Positions 30,154 through 31,020 of a stretch of DNA of 31,020 bases are shown here, piece by piece. Source of the stretch: Selaginella moellendorffii (taxonomy: Eukaryota > Streptophyta > Lycopodiopsida > Selaginellales > Selaginellaceae); NCBI RefSeq assembly GCF_000143415.4, contig NW_003314364.1, forward strand, positions 197,725-228,744, in the 5' to 3' direction. A program made the translations under genes and the position numbers. Position 1 is the stretch's first letter, and each line of letters begins with the position of its first letter. The notes beneath the pieces are model-generated. The model had not been told where the DNA came from. It saw only the letters and a list, made by a program, of their open reading frames with translations, and ran no database searches.

Positions 30154-31020
30154 TGTGAGACACGAAATCCCTAGGCCCCAAAGTGGAGCCGAAAGGGTGC
30201 CACGTGGTAGTGGCCGAAGCGAAAGCCAAATGAACGTAACACGTTTGGACTAAAAGCTCCGACTTGAAAGGTTGAGAGTAGAACTCCCAACAAAGTGCTC
30301 GAGGAACAAGCACAAAGCAAGCAATAAGTGAGTCCCTAGAAAAGAGACACAAGAGGAGTCTGAGATGGAGTCCGAGGTGGAGTCCGAGATGGAGACCGAG
30401 ATGGACCGAGATGGACTGAAGATGGAGTCCAAGATGGAGTCTAAGATGGACCAAGATGGAGTCCAAGATGGACCCGAGATGGAATCCGAGATGGACCCAA
30501 GATGGAGTTCGAGATGGACTTGAGATGGAGTCTGAGATGGAGTCCAAGATGGAGTCTGAGAAGGACCCGAGATGGAGTCTGAAGTCGAGATTGAGACCAG
30601 GACCGGGACCGAGACCGAGCCCAAGACCCAAACTGGGACCGAGACCGAGACCGATGCCGAGGCCGAGACCGAGCCCAAGCCCGAGTCTGAGTCCGAGTTC
30701 GAGTTTGAGTTCGAGTCTGAGGGGGTGAAAGCCCAAAGCATTCGTCTCCCAGACCCTGGGGGGTTTGGTAAGCTCCAAAAGTATAGTAGGGAGAGGACTC
30801 CAATGGAGCTAGTTTGGCCAAGAAAGGCCAGTTTGTCCCAGGAAGGTTGTACCCAGGTGTCGGGTGATGGGATAACCACTGGGAAGTCCAAAGTTAGAGT
30901 GAATACAGACTGACAAGCGGGGTAGCTTGGTGAAGTGTTGAAGGGCCAGCTCTAGTTCCTCTGGGAGATCGAATGGTCGATGCTCTCAGTCCAAGTGTGG
31001 GTGGCACTACCTACTGGATA
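30154..31020 (+). mobile_element. LTR D (A/B/C family), cut by the window end
   Basis: Starts TGTGAGACACGAAATCCC and follows the family through the minisatellite (30350-30722), core (30723-30791) and the GGGAGATCGA-TGG-CGATGCTC block. It is more diverged from B and C than they are from each other. Solo LTR or element start cannot be decided. Confidence 0.8.

Overview
This window looks like a repeat-dominated stretch of a vascular plant nuclear genome. Three things point there. There is a Cassandra-type TRIM element with a 5S-rRNA-derived LTR. Several LTR elements have primer-binding sites matching the 3' end of initiator tRNA-Met. There are also remnants of Ty3/gypsy elements, one with a chromodomain. 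Wherever I could fit an intron it is very short (48-56 nt, GT-AG). That is unusual for seed plants or ferns and fits a Selaginella-like lycophyte better, but the species assignment is inference.

Layout. 1-2528: the 3' part of a gene for a DUF7869-like (RNase H-fold, transposase-like) protein, with a 52-nt intron near its end. 3421-3545: an inverted remnant of a paralogue's 3' end. 3645-4470: a decayed chromovirus pol with an internal deletion and its own 52-nt intron-like insert. 4500-7804: the 3' part of a non-autonomous LTR element (LTR 'F') interrupted by a solo LTR ('A'). 7805-9100: simple repeats and nothing recognisable. 9105-11785 (minus): a multi-exon Crinkler/RHS-type P-loop NTPase pseudogene. 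11786-13390: AT-rich spacer with a 79-nt foldback. 13395-14660: a scrambled Ty3/gypsy pol. 14950-18976: LTR fragments, a decayed gag, a PBS and two LTRs of a minus-strand Ty3/gypsy-like family. 19513-27279: a complete, very young LTR retrotransposon. 28280-28686: Cassandra. 28706-29853: LTR 'G'. From 30154: LTR 'D', running off the window.

The most striking object is the element at 19513-27279. It has two 1833-bp LTRs that differ by one base as far as I can see, a 5-bp target duplication (ATGGA), and a one-mismatch tRNA-iMet PBS. Its 4.1-kb internal domain encodes nothing I recognise. Instead that domain is made of closely packed short perfect inverted repeats (5-10 bp stems, 2-15 nt loops), more than sixty by eye. 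The pattern continues into the 3' halves of the LTRs. Related copies elsewhere in the window keep some of these hairpins with changes that preserve pairing, including two tandem tRNA T-arm-like hairpins. This suggests a structured, non-coding LTR retrotransposon family (LARD-like) moved in trans.

Several LTR families here (A/B/C/D, F/G, and H/I on the minus strand) share a short core that carries a conserved TATA-like word. Most also carry a GAGNCC-type minisatellite, whose hexamer period keeps all frames open and creates long spurious ORFs. The only ORFs I would call genes are the DUF7869-like gene and, as a pseudogene, the Crinkler/RHS-like locus.
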